Assembly (NCBI GenBank): GCA_963921935.1
Contig: OY998175.1
Span: 293,144,246 to 293,208,245 of the forward strand
Source of the DNA: Galeruca laticollis
Lineage: Eukaryota > Arthropoda > Insecta > Coleoptera > Chrysomelidae
Direction of reading: 5' to 3'
DNA length: 64,000 bases
Below, one piece after another: positions 45,288 to 56,911 of this stretch. Within the stretch, counting starts at the first letter, position 1; every line of letters starts with the position of its first letter. A program made the translations under genes and the position numbers. The notes under the pieces were generated by a model. It had not been told where the DNA came from and searched no databases. It saw only the letters and a list, made by a program, of their open reading frames with translations.

Positions 45288-46664
45288 ATGGCGGAGTGTA
45301 GCGGCGTTGGCGATAAAAAACGGCGTCGTAACAATTTAATTCGGGAAGAAAAAGTCCTCATATTAAATGTGTACGAAGGACTGCGTGCCATCGACAAACA
45401 GTTGGGTGTTAGTGACGCTGTGATTAAGTGCAGTTATTTAACTAAAGTTTCTGAGAGTACTATATACAATATTCTAAAGAAATCGCGGGACGGATCTTTG
45501 ACAAGAGAACGAGGTGAAAACTGTAAACCGGAAAGTAGGGGAAGAAAGAAAATTGTTTTGGACGACCAAACACGGAATGCTATACGTAGGGAAATACATT
45601 CTTTTTATTTTAGGAATGAAATCCCCTCGGTAGCTAAATTGAGCAAGGTAATAGAAGCTGATGATACTTTACCAAACATCAGTGATAAAGTTTTGAGACG
45701 AACTTTAAAATTAATGAATTTTCGTTACCAAACAAGAAGTAGAAACAGTGCCTTAATTGAACGAAATGACATTGTGGAATGGAGGAGAAATTATTTAAAA
45801 CAGATACGACAGTTTCGTAACGAAGGACGGCACATATATTATCTTGACGAAACATGGTCAAATGAAGGCCACACTGTGTCAAAAGTGTGGCAAGACATGA
45901 ATATACGAAGCAATCGACAAGCCTTTATGGAGGGTTTCTCTTCCGGTTTAAAAGCTCCCTCTGGGAAAGGACGTCGACTGATTATCACTCACATTGGCAG
46001 CGAGGAAGGATTTGTAGAAGGTGGATTACTAAGTTTTCAGTCCAAACAAACTGTCGATTACCATGAAGAGATGGATGGTAACCGGTTTGAAACATGGTTT
46101 ATATCAATTTTAACAAAGGTAACTCCTGGTTCAGTGATAGTTATGGATAATGCTTCATACCACTCTCATCGACTGGAGCAAATACCTACTTCAGCTAGCC
46201 GCAAGAGGGTTATAATTGATTGGTTAGAGAGTAAAAGCATTCCGCACAACGAGGCAATGCTAAAAGTTGAATTATTATCTCTCGTACGGAAACATAAAAG
46301 CAGTTATATTAAGTACGTTGTCGATGAAATGGCGAAAGATTTCAACGTCTCAGTTGTTAGACTTCCTCCCTACCACTGTGAGTTAAACCCCATCGAGCTG
46401 GTTTGGGCCCAAGTGAAAAATTATGTTGCGAGAAAAAACAGTACATTCAAAATGGCTGACGTTGAGAAACTGTTTGACGAGGTGCTGCATACCGTTACTG
46501 CTGAGAGTTGGCGTAAATGTATTCAACACGTATTAAAAGAAGAAATAAAGTTTTGGGATTTAGACATACGTGTAGAAGTAATGACGGAACCACTCATTAT
46601 CGATATAGGAGGAGAAAGCGATGATTCTGAGGAGTCGTCAGGGAGTGATACCGCTTCCAGTTAG
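45288..46664 (+). CDS. DD82E transposase, uninterrupted (458 aa)
   Basis: I choose ATG 45288 (MAECSGVGDKKRRRNNL), since the 38 codons upstream are hydrophobic and unlike the family. An N-terminal helix-turn-helix (VSESTIYNILKKS) is followed by the catalytic core. With the 458-aa numbering: D187 in IYYLDETWSNEGH, ITHIGSEEGFVEGG, D287 in VIVMDNASYHS, E370 in LPPYHCELNPIELVWAQVK. The second Asp and Glu are separated by 82 residues. An acidic Ser-rich tail ends the protein. It is clearly related to the two broken DD82E copies in this window but is a distinct subfamily. All catalytic residues are present and there is no stop or frameshift. No flanking inverted repeats were found, so it may be a transposon copy with unseen ends or a domesticated gene. 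Confidence 0.9.
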   Translation: MAECSGVGDKKRRRNNLIREEKVLILNVYEGLRAIDKQLGVSDAVIKCSYLTKVSESTIYNILKKSRDGSLTRERGENCKPESRGRKKIVLDDQTRNAIRREIHSFYFRNEIPSVAKLSKVIEADDTLPNISDKVLRRTLKLMNFRYQTRSRNSALIERNDIVEWRRNYLKQIRQFRNEGRHIYYLDETWSNEGHTVSKVWQDMNIRSNRQAFMEGFSSGLKAPSGKGRRLIITHIGSEEGFVEGGLLSFQSKQTVDYHEEMDGNRFETWFISILTKVTPGSVIVMDNASYHSHRLEQIPTSASRKRVIIDWLESKSIPHNEAMLKVELLSLVRKHKSSYIKYVVDEMAKDFNVSVVRLPPYHCELNPIELVWAQVKNYVARKNSTFKMADVEKLFDEVLHTVTAESWRKCIQHVLKEEIKFWDLDIRVEVMTEPLIIDIGGESDDSEESSGSDTASS

Positions 46665-47101
46665 TCAGACATTTTACAAGTGACCTCGCAACATACCTAT
46701 ACTTATTGGTAATTTATTTTGGTCTTGACAAACAACTTTTTTTTAGTTTTAGTAGTAGTAAGTTGGAATTGACTTTTAAACAAACTCATGTGCTCGTGAA
46801 TTAAGCCGTTTTCCAGGCAAGTACAATCAGGCACTTGATTCATGCAACTTTGAAAATTCTACAGAGATTTAAAAATTGTGGACAATTATAAATACTGTTT
46901 ACCATCAATAAGAAGTAAAATAAGCATTGTAATATTCCAGTCTGACGGCCTCAAAATAAATAATTCTGTTGCCTTGAACGTAGATTCTTTCATTTTTAAA
47001 TTTCCAAGATCCTTTTACAGCATATGCTTCGATCTTCCAAGATTTGTCTCGAAAATGTCGTAGACAGAAATTATGTTACCTTATCCGAAAAACTTCCATC
47101 T
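46665..47101. other. spacer without gene
   Basis: AT-rich sequence after the DD82E stop codon. No inverted repeat matching the upstream flank. Confidence 0.45.
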
Positions 47102-48870
47102 AGTGCCGTACCGAGGCACATTTTGGAGGGAGGGGGTTTAAGGAGATAAAAACCAACTAAATGTTTTTTTATATGTATTAAGTATAAAAAAGTATAGGCT
47201 TTAACATATTAAAAATTCAACTTACTAAGAAAATAAAAAAAATCGCAATTCAATACAAATTAAAACTATCGGATTATAATACTTACAAAATATACCTCCT
47301 TAAACAGTAGGAACAAAAACACCTTACTTAAAAAACATAAACGAAAACACTTTAAAAATATACTTAAAAAATGAAAACAAATTAACGAAAATTATATTTA
47401 ATGACCTCTTTGTCGCTACTTGGTTTGAACCCTCTGTCTCCTATCTTTTAATTTGGTCCAAGACTTGATCACATTTGCCTGTTGTATACTGTTATATCGC
47501 GCTCGCTTTTTAAGCTCATTAAGGAATCTAACCGATCATTAGACATAGTGGTGTAACGTGTTTTTTACGAATTTTAGAGTGCTAAATTTATTGCAACTGA
47601 ACACGCAGTGGTATAGATAAGTTGACAAAAAAAAACCTTGTTTTCAAACATGTTTTTATTCATTAGCAACTTTCATCACCTCTCCCGTGGAATCAGTCAT
47701 TCTGATTCTACAAATATCAAAAAATACCACTAGTGAACTAGCTGGATCGGGTTTATTGGAGGGATATAACAACACAGCAGCTTCAATATTTTATTGTCCA
47801 TAATGGCTGTTTTGGACAACAGGAAAGAAAATATGTTTACAAAAGGTTCTATAATTTTTAAGACTTCATATAAATTTTGTTGCAAAAAACTGATTAGGAC
47901 ATCCAAAATTCGTGCCGGTAAAATTTGTTTATATCCATGAGCGCGACATTTTAATTTTGTTGATCAAACCTTTTTGGAATAACTCTCCGTTTATGATGTC
48001 TATTAAAGTCTTCGTCTGCATTGACATGTAATGAAGTTGGAAATATTTTGGAAGCTTCAATTAGATTATTTACTTCATCGGGACATAATTTTATGATTTT
48101 CAGGGTATTTTTGCTACTATTTTATCAACAGCTTCTAAAACACAAAGCAATCTTTCTTGGAGTAATCCTTTGTTATCCACAGATCTTATCATTAGAGAAA
48201 GAATATGTTTGCTAGAAGCATCAGGCGTATGATCTGCCATTAATGTAAAAAATGAAGAATTGTTTATCTCATTAACAACTTTTAATTTTATTTCTTTTCC
48301 TAATAAATTCATTTTGTGATTTTGAACTTCAGTAGGTAACGTGATAAGGTCGCAAACAAACATCAAACAATCATTTACTTAAATTTTATCTGCATCCTCT
48401 GCCTCTGGTAACTTTATCTCGTCATCATCACCATGATCAGCTTGACACTGTTCGTCATTTTCAACTTTTCCTATAATAATAATAATACAATATAACGATA
48501 AAATCATTGTTAGCTTTTAAAACAGACTGAAGAAAACATTGTTAAAAAAAGTGCTTTCAAAAAAATTGTAGTAATAATAAAAATATTCGATAATTTTAAA
48601 GTTAAATACGATAAAGTGTAGATGAAGAATGTTTTTTCTACCACTAGTATGCTCTTTCGAAGTTGATGGGATTGATTTTCGTTCTCTCTTTTTTTGACTT
48701 GCTGCCAATGTAAATGGATTTTCCGATACACCGACACGTTTAATTTTAACCCAATTTCCACCGTGAATAGTTTTCTCATGCATTTTTTGATAGTCCTTGT
48801 TAAATACAGACCCACATGATGAGCATTTTACTGGAACTCGGCCCGGTCTAGTTTTCTAGTTATTAAACTT
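47102..48870 (-). pseudogene. hAT remnant related to ZMYM1/DUF4371 transposases
   Basis: The left edge TAGTGCCGTACCGAGG at 47102 resembles the terminus of the hAT at 26738. On the minus strand, a C2H2-like finger (CSSCGSVFNKDYQKMHEKT, then IHGGNWVKIKRVGVSENPF) lies at about 48850-48660. A DUF4371-type core follows (EIKLKVVNEINNSSFFTLMA, DHTPDASSKHILSLMIRSVD) at 48366-48100. The C-terminal dimerisation domain is not clearly recoverable between 47200 and 48100. I did not find the other terminus or a target duplication. It is defective. Confidence 0.65.
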
Positions 48871-49597
48871 TCTGCTAAATTGTTAGCTCAGTAAGTAAAA
48901 AGGAATGTGAACATGTGCTACCGTCATCTCATCCTCTATCTATCCATATTTTAAAATGTTTTACCAATATACTTATTTATTTTTCTAACTATCTTTATTT
49001 CTTGAATACTTTTTTCATACATTTTCTTGTTTTATTAACCCTTTCAGTTTTATATTTGTTTGTTGATGCATCTCTCTACAGTATTTTTTTCACTCGTATA
49101 ATTATGCAACTACCCCCCGTAAGTAGTATCTTGCTGAGTTGGAACATTATATTTGCATATTTTCGAATGCTTCTGAAAATAATTGTTGGTAATATATTGC
49201 GATTTAATTACTTATATCTTAATAAAGTGAGTTCAATGTCGAATAAGTTGTATGATCTTTTTTAAATTCCGTTTATCCATGTTATCTGTTTAGCTAGAAG
49301 CAGCAGCAACTTCACGTGATAGTGAAGCCGCTTATTATGCAAATTACCTTATCTCTTATTTTCGTTTTAATACTTCACAGATGTGACCTTCCAAGACGAG
49401 GTACTTGACATTAACAGTTTTGCTTCTTTTTGCAATTACTGGAAATAATCATATCGAAGTTATTATCCACTGGTTATCTTTGTTTCAAGTAGGTACGGTA
49501 TACATAAAAGAACATGTTGAATTTATTTAGAGTTAGATTTACTTTATAAATCAGCTTTATAATAGGTTTTAAGTCATGAAAGTTGGTTTTCGTTTTT
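48871..49597. other. AT-rich spacer without gene
   Basis: The frame at 48915-49265 is hydrophobic and low in complexity, which is typical of AT-rich non-coding DNA. Nothing else is supported. Confidence 0.5.
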
Positions 49598-51255
49598 TAC
49601 TTTTCCGTCCAACCTATCGCAAGAGAAGTATTGGTTTACCCCAGAAAAAGTTGGAATTTTGAAATTTTTTTTGAGTTATTTTTACGTTATCCATCAACAA
49701 CAACACCAAAAACGGTTTTTAGAAAAAAAATCCTGTGTGTATGTCGTCGTCGTTGTCGTCGGCCACTTTTCGTTACATGCCTTGTTAGCACGATACAGCC
49801 TCCAGAGTCACCAATTTTATGATTGCATATCGTTAAGGAAATGCCACAGATGGACCCTATTGATTTTCAGCTCACCAGAGCCACTACAACGGGTGCTATG
49901 GTACTTGAAATACGACTTTTTGGTAATTTTTTGAGAAATTTCAGTTTGTTCGCACGATTAAGCCTCTGGAGTTCAACGAGTCGCCAATTTTATGTATGAA
50001 TATTATCAGTAGTAATACCACAAGTGATTGAATTTTCGCGATAAGTCTGTCGATTCATTTTTGAACGAAACTGAATTGTTTCGAGAAAACACCACGAGTC
50101 CGCAGGACGAGTGGTGTTTTCTCGAATCAATTCAGTTGAGATCATAAATGAAAGACAGACTTATGAGATAAATTCAATCACGAGTGGAATTTTATTAGAC
50201 TATTTCACAAACAGAGTGAAAGATAAAAAATCTGAAATTCGGCAGGATTAGAGGAAATTGGCAAAAAAGTTGACCTGAGAAATCAATAAATTTCAATGAA
50301 CAGAAAACATTGACATCGAAAGAAATACACACTACCAACAATAACCATAACATACTGAAATATTTTTCAATTATAATTATTATAAATGGTACAGTTATTA
50401 TATACAATGTTTTGAGCTTGATTATTTGAACACGCGCTTCGTATTTTTCGGTACATTTTCATCGATTTTTTCGTTGATTGATTCGATAGAATTCATCCCA
50501 AATCTACTCATTTTTGAATGCGTGCACAGCGTAATCACTTATATTTGACGTTTAACTGTCACATGCACTGTAAACAAATCTGAAAACACCGAACTTGATA
50601 GGCCAATCAGAGTCAAGAGTCAAGTTTGGTATTATCGGTAAGCCGAACTTGACTAGAGCTTCTGATTGGTTCATTTCGTAGGTGAGTGAAATAGTCCAGG
50701 ACATCACGCAGATGAACCCTATTGATATTCAGCTCACCAGGGCCAGTACAACAGGTGCTATAGTACTTTAAGTACGATATTTTTGTCATTTTTGGGGAAA
50801 TTTCAGTTTGTTAGTACGATATAGCCTCCGGAGTATATACAAGTGACCAATTTTATGATTGGATATTATTCAGAGCGTCTCAAATATGAACCCTATTGAT
50901 ATTCAGCTCACTAACGCCAGTACACCGTGTGCTATGGTACTTGTAGTACCCAATTTTTGTCATTTTTGAGAATTTTCAGTTTGTTAGCACGATACAGCCT
51001 CCTGAGTGTATAAAGATGACCAATTTTATGATTGAATATTGTTCAAGATGTTTCACATATGTACCCTACTGATTTTCAGCTGACTATAACGAGTACAGCG
51101 GGTGCTATAAATCCAGATATACTATATTTTTGGAGAAATTTCGGCTTGTTAGCACGATGCATCCCCCGAAGTGTATACAAGTGATAATTTTATGATAAAA
51201 TATTGTTCAGGGCCACAGATGCGGAAAAGTTAGTTTCAATCTTTGAAACCGTTTA
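49598..51255 (-). mobile_element. HINE/Helentron-like repeat, copy C1, inverted, with an insertion
   Basis: Reverse orientation: TACTTTTCCGTCC at 49598 and CCGTTTA ending 51255, flanked by T on both sides. It shows about six ~173-bp satellite units plus the GTCGTC-rich section near 49741. Foreign sequence at about 50007-50695 interrupts one unit. Confidence 0.75.
50007..50695. mobile_element. insertion in HINE C1: long hairpin plus inverted 11-mers
   Basis: Begins with a hairpin of roughly 90-bp imperfect arms (50011-50196). These include GTGATTGAATTTTCGCG and ATAAGTCTGTC facing GACAGACTTAT and AAATTCAATCAC, with centre GTCCGCAGGAC. Further on, GACTATTTCAC (50198) is mirrored by GTGAAATAGTC (50686-50696). 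It is non-coding, probably a foldback element. No clear target duplication. Confidence 0.6.
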
Positions 51256-51435
51256 TTTTTTAATATTTTTCTACAAAATATTCATTTGTCTCAGTTAGTA
51301 TGATAAGTTTTAAATGCCTTTCCTTTTTTGAAAAATGTGATTTTGTTTTTTATGCCAAATATCGATTTTTAAGAAATACATGTTTATTTTTGAACAGAAT
51401 TGTATAGATATGTATAGTTTTAATATGTTTTCTAT

Positions 51436-52394
51436 ATATTGGTTTACCCCAAAAAAAGTTGGAATTTAGAAATTTTTTTTTAGTTATTTTTACGTTTTGC
51501 ATCAACAACAACACGAAAAAACGGTTTTTAGAAAAAAAATCCTGTGTGTATGTCGTCGTTGTCGTCGGCCACTTTTCCTTACATGTCTTGTTAGCACGAT
51601 ACAGCCTCCGGAGTGCAATAAGTTATCATTTTTATGATTGAATATTGTTGAGGACATGTCACAGATGAACCGTATTGATTTTCAGCTCACCAGAGCCAGT
51701 ACAACGGGTGCTATGATACTTGAAGTACGACATTTTGTCATTTTTTGAGAAATTTCAGGTTGTTAGCACGATACAGCCTCCGGAGTTCAACAAGTCACCA
51801 ATTTTATGATTGAATATTATTCAGGACATCTCACTGATGAACCCCATTGATTTTCAGCTCACAAGACCCAATACAACAGGTGCGACAGTACTTTAAGTAC
51901 GATATTTTTGTCATTTTTGGAGAAATTTCAATTTGTTAGCACGATACAGCCTCCGGAGTTTATACAAGTGACCAATTTTTATTATTGGATATTATTCTGA
52001 GCGTCTCAAAGATATGAACCCTATTGATATTCAGCTCACTGAAGCCAGTACAACGGGTGCTATGGTACTTGAAGTACCAATTTTTTGTCATTTTTTGAGA
52101 ATTTTCAGTTTGTTAGCACGATACAGCCTCTAGAGAGTATACGATTGATCAATTTTATGATTGAATATTGTTCAAGGTGTCTCACAGATGTACCCTATTG
52201 ATTTTTAGTTGATTTGAGAGAGTACAGCGGGTCCTATAAATCCAGATATACTAAAATTTTGGTTATTTTTAGAGAAATTTCGGTTTGTTAGCACGATACA
52301 TCCCCCGAAGTGTATACAAGTAACAATTTTATGATAGAATATTGTTTAGGGCCACAGATGCGGAAAAGTTAGTTTTAATGTCTAAAACCGTTTA
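51436..52394 (-). mobile_element. HINE/Helentron-like repeat, copy C2, 3'-truncated
   Basis: Same orientation as C1 and about 180 bp from it. It starts inside the 3' section (ATTGGTTTACCCC at about 51439), so the terminal GGCGGAAAAGTA is missing. It contains units at about 51597, 51772, 51947, 52123 and 52300, and an intact TAAACGG end at 52394. Confidence 0.75.
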
Positions 52395-52730
52395 TTTTTT
52401 TTTAAATTAGATTCAATCGCGTACTTTTTCAGTTATTTATCTTTTATTAAGTTTAAGTTGGCTGACCTTATTTATTAAGCCCGCGGGCTATTACAAATTA
52501 TATGTACCTATCTATAGGGTTTTACAAGAATCCGTCATATTGTATCATGGTATTCTACGAGAGCGACTAAATCACAGACATCCGATGTAGGTTCAGGTCA
52601 CGAAGACATTGTGTTCTTCAGTCGCTTGCGCTGGCTCAGTAGAGCAGCCACTCTTAAGCGATTCTATGTATTGCTTGATGAAGTAAAAAAATTTCATAAA
52701 AACAAAGGCTATGATATTAGTTCTATAAGT

Positions 52731-54538
52731 AAAATTAACTGTCTCGTCCCTTACTTCGTGGAATCTACTCATATTAGTGTTTTGAGTGAAACTCACTGTT
52801 TCTAGCCAATTCCACAATATAATGAAAATTGTTGAAAATTCTAAAAAATTGACAATTGTTTCGATAAATCAATATCATCGTCCGAATGACAGAAGTTACA
52901 TTTCATTTGATGCCTACCTGATGTTTAGTAGTTATTTTTGGCTAGACCAAGAAGTGACCTATCTTGTAATTGACTTAATATATGTTAATAGAAAAAATAA
53001 GAAGATGTGATATTACAAATATTGACGCTTAGATAGTATTAGCCCTATGGTGATATCCTGGATATCATTTTTCCAATTAACATCAGTATAACTGTGCAAA
53101 GATATAGAAAACCAGGAAAACTATATCTGCTGATCTTTACAATTATCACTTAAGAAGACAGTTTATTAGTGGAGAACTCCCTAAATGTATCATTCATCAT
53201 TGACAACTTCATATTGTGGGTTTCTTAAATGTTTTATTTTGGTATAGATATGTAGATGCCATATTAGCTTGTTTTATGGGTAGTGAACGACAATTAGATG
53301 TATTTTTCAACCACATTAATAATTTACACCCAAAAATTAAATTTACATTCAAAATTGAAGAAAATCAATCAATTTTCTTGATTTAAAAATTCAAAGAGTT
53401 AATAATGTACTTGATTATTCAGTTTACCGAAAACCAACACACACTGATGTGACAATTCCATATAGTTCCAATCACCCCATGTCACATAAACGAGCGGCAT
53501 ATAATTCAATGATACATAGAGCTTTTTCAGTTCCTATGAACAAATGTAATTTTGATAGAGAGATTAATACAATTAGACAAATAACAACATCCAACGGTTT
53601 TCCATTACATATGATAAATAAGCTAATTAATAAAAAAGAGGAAAAAGTGGCATTACAACTAATATTTCCCAAACAAACTGATGAAATAAAAACTTATAAA
53701 ACCATCACATATGCAAGAAATATTTCTAATAATGTTTCAAAGATAATATCTTAAGCAACGAATACAACAATTTCTTTTAAAACAGAAAGTAACGTAAGTA
53801 CAAAATTGTTAAATGTAAAAACAAAAATATCACCATTAAAGAAATCAGGTATATATAAAATCAAATGTCCAGAATGTAATGCTGTCTATTTGGGTCAGAC
53901 CCTTAGAAATTTTGAAATCCGATACAGTGAACACTTACGAGCATATAGATTAAAACAACCAGATAAATCCCACTACGCAAAACATCTACTTGACAACAAT
54001 CATTCATTGACACCTAACACAGAACTAGAAGTGCTGCATATTTCTGAAAAGAAAAGATTTCCTTGAAGAAATGGAAATTAGAAGACATTTAAGAAACCCA
54101 CAATATGAAGTTGTCAATGAACAGATAAATCTAGGGAGCTCTCCACTAATAAACTGTCTTCTTAAGTGATAATTGTAAAGATCAGCAGATATAATTTTCC
54201 TGGTTTTCTATATCGTTGCACAGCTATACTGATCTTAATTGGAAAAATGATATCCAGGATATCACCATAGGGCTAATACCATCTAAGCTACAATATTTGT
54301 AATATCACATCTTCTTCTTTCTTCTATTAACATATATTAAGTCAATCACAAGTTAGGTCACTTCTTGGTCTAGCCAAAAATAACTACTAATCATCAGGTA
54401 GGCATCAAATGAAATGTAACTTCTGTCAATCTGACGATGATATTTAGTTATCGAAACAATTGTTAATTTTTTAGAATTTTCAACAATTTTCATTATATTG
54501 TGGAATTAGCTAGAAACAGTGAGTTTCATTTAAAACAC
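52731..54538 (+). mobile_element. Penelope-like element with ~450-bp inverted arms, 13-bp TSD
   Basis: Flanked by TAGTTCTATAAGT at 52718-52730 and 54539-54551. The right arm (about 54088-54538) is the normal Penelope 3' end. The left arm (about 52777-53235) is the same sequence inverted, down to the stop-codon region of the endonuclease. This matches the inverted terminal arrangement known for Penelope-like elements. The left arm has about 45 extra bases outside the mirrored part. Confidence 0.87.
53236..54170 (+). pseudogene. Penelope-like RT tail plus GIY-YIG endonuclease
   Basis: The coding part starts directly at RT motif C, read as WYRYVDAILACF; the second catalytic Asp of RYVDD is Ala here. 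It continues FFNHINNLHPKIKFTFKIEE, FLDLKIQRVNN, YRKPTHTDVTIPYSSNHP, with a frameshift near 53380 and a stop at 53754. The GIY-YIG endonuclease follows: SGIYKIKCPECNAVYLGQT, RYSEHLRAY, HYAKHLLDNNHSLTPNTE. It is frameshifted near 54055 and ends LGSSPLINCLLK stop at about 54168. The N-terminal half of the RT is absent, replaced by the inverted arm. Confidence 0.87.
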
Positions 54539-54951
54539 TAGTTCTATAAGTGATGAACAGTGGTTTACATAACTAAATATCTCTGATCTCAACCCTAAAC
54601 TTCAGGGACAAGATCAACTATGCTTCCAACTTTATGAATATGTTCCAGCTTTCATCAAGAAGCTCATTTTAATGGAGGAACAACTGGAACAAAAACAATT
54701 GGTTCATTGGGAGACCTTATCTTCAGTAAAGCAATATACATTTGATTTTGGAAAATACTCATCATTGCTACAAAGGTTGAGGAATAAGTTTAATGAGAGA
54801 TTCGCTGACTTTAAATTTGAATTACCCAACATGAAAATATTCCTAAATCCGTTTTATTTACCTACGGTGATTACCGATCTATTGTATAATATATTATAAT
54901 AATACTGTCTCTGGCCCTTAGACAAAATATGTTGGACACCCCTGTTCAATT

Positions 54952-56117
54952 CTAAATCGTTTCAGATTGTGTTATGAGGTTTTAGATGATTTAAGTTGCT
55001 GTTTTAAACCATTCTTAATCAACTGTTATATAAGTCGTTTTTAATTGCTTTAAGGTGATCTATGTTTTTTCAGTAGGTTTTTAGTTAATATCAGTTCCTT
55101 TAATTCAATTTTCTTTAAGTTCACTTGTTATCAAATGTTTTCAGTTTTCTTTCTTTATTTTTCAGTTGTTTAAAGTTGATTTTAGCCATTTTAACCTTTT
55201 ACTATTTTAATGATATCCAATTTATAGAACAAGCGATCAGTGGTGTCCAAACTCTTAGTGTTTTGGTTCTTGTGTATCTCAAACATTAAGCTTCAATTCG
55301 TACTAATATAAATATTGGTTTCCAAACGATAAAACATTTATATATTTTGATATATAAAAATAAACTGGAACTTGCCGACGTGTTGAAAGTAGGTGGTAAA
55401 AATCTTCCAATGACAATGTCAATTTAAACTTTTACATTTCTAGAATTGGTGACAACCTACACGTTTTCAATGCGCTTTGTTTTCTGGTAACGTGACCTAG
55501 TTTACAAAAATAAATCAAATCGATATCGTTGAAGCCGACGTTTCGACTAACGAGCGACGCCACTATAAAATAAATTACGTAATTTCCTAGTTGATGATTG
55601 TATCTACAACACTACTTGTAGTTGTACTCTGTAACTGTTGGTGCATTAAAAATATTAAAACTCGCCGACGAATACTCGATTAAATCTTTACATTACTACC
55701 AGCAGGAAGTTTTTAGTAGTTTCAAATGTTCACTTGTTCGGATTTTATTTACCATTCTCGATCAGAGCAAAAAGAACAGAGATTATCTGTGGATGTACTG
55801 TTGAGAACATGGTACGTTTTTATTCCAAATACAAAGAAAACCTTGAGAAAATTACTATTCAATTACTTAACATTATAATTAAAATAACAAATTTAATAAT
55901 TTTTTTTTAAATTCATCGGTGGCTCGTTGCACTGAAATAAGTATTATCCATATTTGTTTTCCTGAAAAATAAAAACAGCATATCGATGGTGTCAATATAA
56001 TACCTTGTATCTCCTTGGAAAGTTATTTTACAGGAATGAAAAAAAACTTTTAGAAATCTTACCGGTTCTTGTTTTAAAATTGTATGTTACCTATCTGATT
56101 AGTGGGCATTTTTATTA
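54952..56117. other. AT-rich spacer without gene
   Basis: No coding domain or paired element ends. The frame at 55622-55804 has no recognisable domain. Confidence 0.5.
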
Positions 56118-56437
56118 TACTCCGTTTTTAAAAGGCATGGAGTAATAAATCACTCATTTTCGCCGGATCCATAGGCGTACCACATTTAGTCATTTAAAAA
56201 AAGTTAAGGCTTCTAAAATTATCTCATTTCCGAAAATAACCGTTTTGTAATATTATTTAAAATGAAATTTCAAATTATCAATAATATAATAAACTGTGGA
56301 TTATATCACTGACATCAATTTTCCAGAAATTTATTATGTATAAAAGGGCGTAGACGAGTCCCTCCACTAAGCTCCAGGTAGTTATAATCCTACATACAAT
56401 AAATAATAAAATAAATGTTAATAACAATTTTATACAA

Positions 56438-56443
<6 letters not shown>

Positions 56444-56517
<74 letters not shown>
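56444..56517. repeat. (TA)n microsatellite in DD82E copy 2 leader
   Basis: About 74 bases of TA. At the same place copy 1 has only a short TA run (about 31389-31400). Confidence 0.95.
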
Positions 56518-56519
<2 letters not shown>

Positions 56520-56911
56520 AAACCAACCCCATTTGCCGATTATTTCACCCAATTAACAGGTAATTGAAGATACTTGACAAACAGGTAGCTCAAAAATGGT
56601 TTTATTATTGTGAAATATAGTCTTTTCAGTTCTAAGAAAATGCCCCCATAATACAATGTACTTACTAGAACTTTTCAACTATAAAAGTAGGGGAAAGGTT
56701 GAATATTTTCAATTTACAGTTCATCTCTTCTGGAGAAACTGCTGTGTTGATTGATTTCCCCATTATTACTGTTATTTGTTATTATTTTTTACCGTTATTG
56801 TTAACTGGTGTTTATTTTTGTTCATCTATACAAGTTCTCTTCTCATCAAACGAGACAAACACCTAACTACACCTTCCAACTATATAGTGTTCCAACCAAA
56901 TTCGACCAGAT

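Larger units (their letters stand above)
52585..54946 (+). pseudogene. hAT element (GTF2I-repeat/ZBED5-like transposase), split by Penelope
   Basis: Before the insertion the plus strand reads HDIVFFSRLRWLSRAATLKR, then FYVLLDEVKKFHKNKGYDIS and SIS. After it comes DEQW, LNPKLQGQDQL, EYVPAFIKKLILMEEQLEQK, then FDFGKYSSLLQRLRNKFNER, ADFKFE and MKIFLNPF. This order is that of vertebrate and arthropod hAT proteins annotated as GTF2I-repeat-domain-containing 2 or ZBED5-like. The right terminus is visible as TGTTGGACACCCCTG ending 54946. The left terminus and the N-terminal half are missing, as is the dimerisation domain. Confidence 0.7.

Noticed and set aside
45026..45397. 123-codon minus-strand ORF opposite the DD82E gene start
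   Set aside because: Low-complexity translation, antisense to a clear transposase, no domain.
50090..50120. Hammerhead-ribozyme-like GAGTCC...GGACGA word
   Set aside because: The CTGATGA core and the GAAA strand are missing; the word is simply the loop of a long hairpin.
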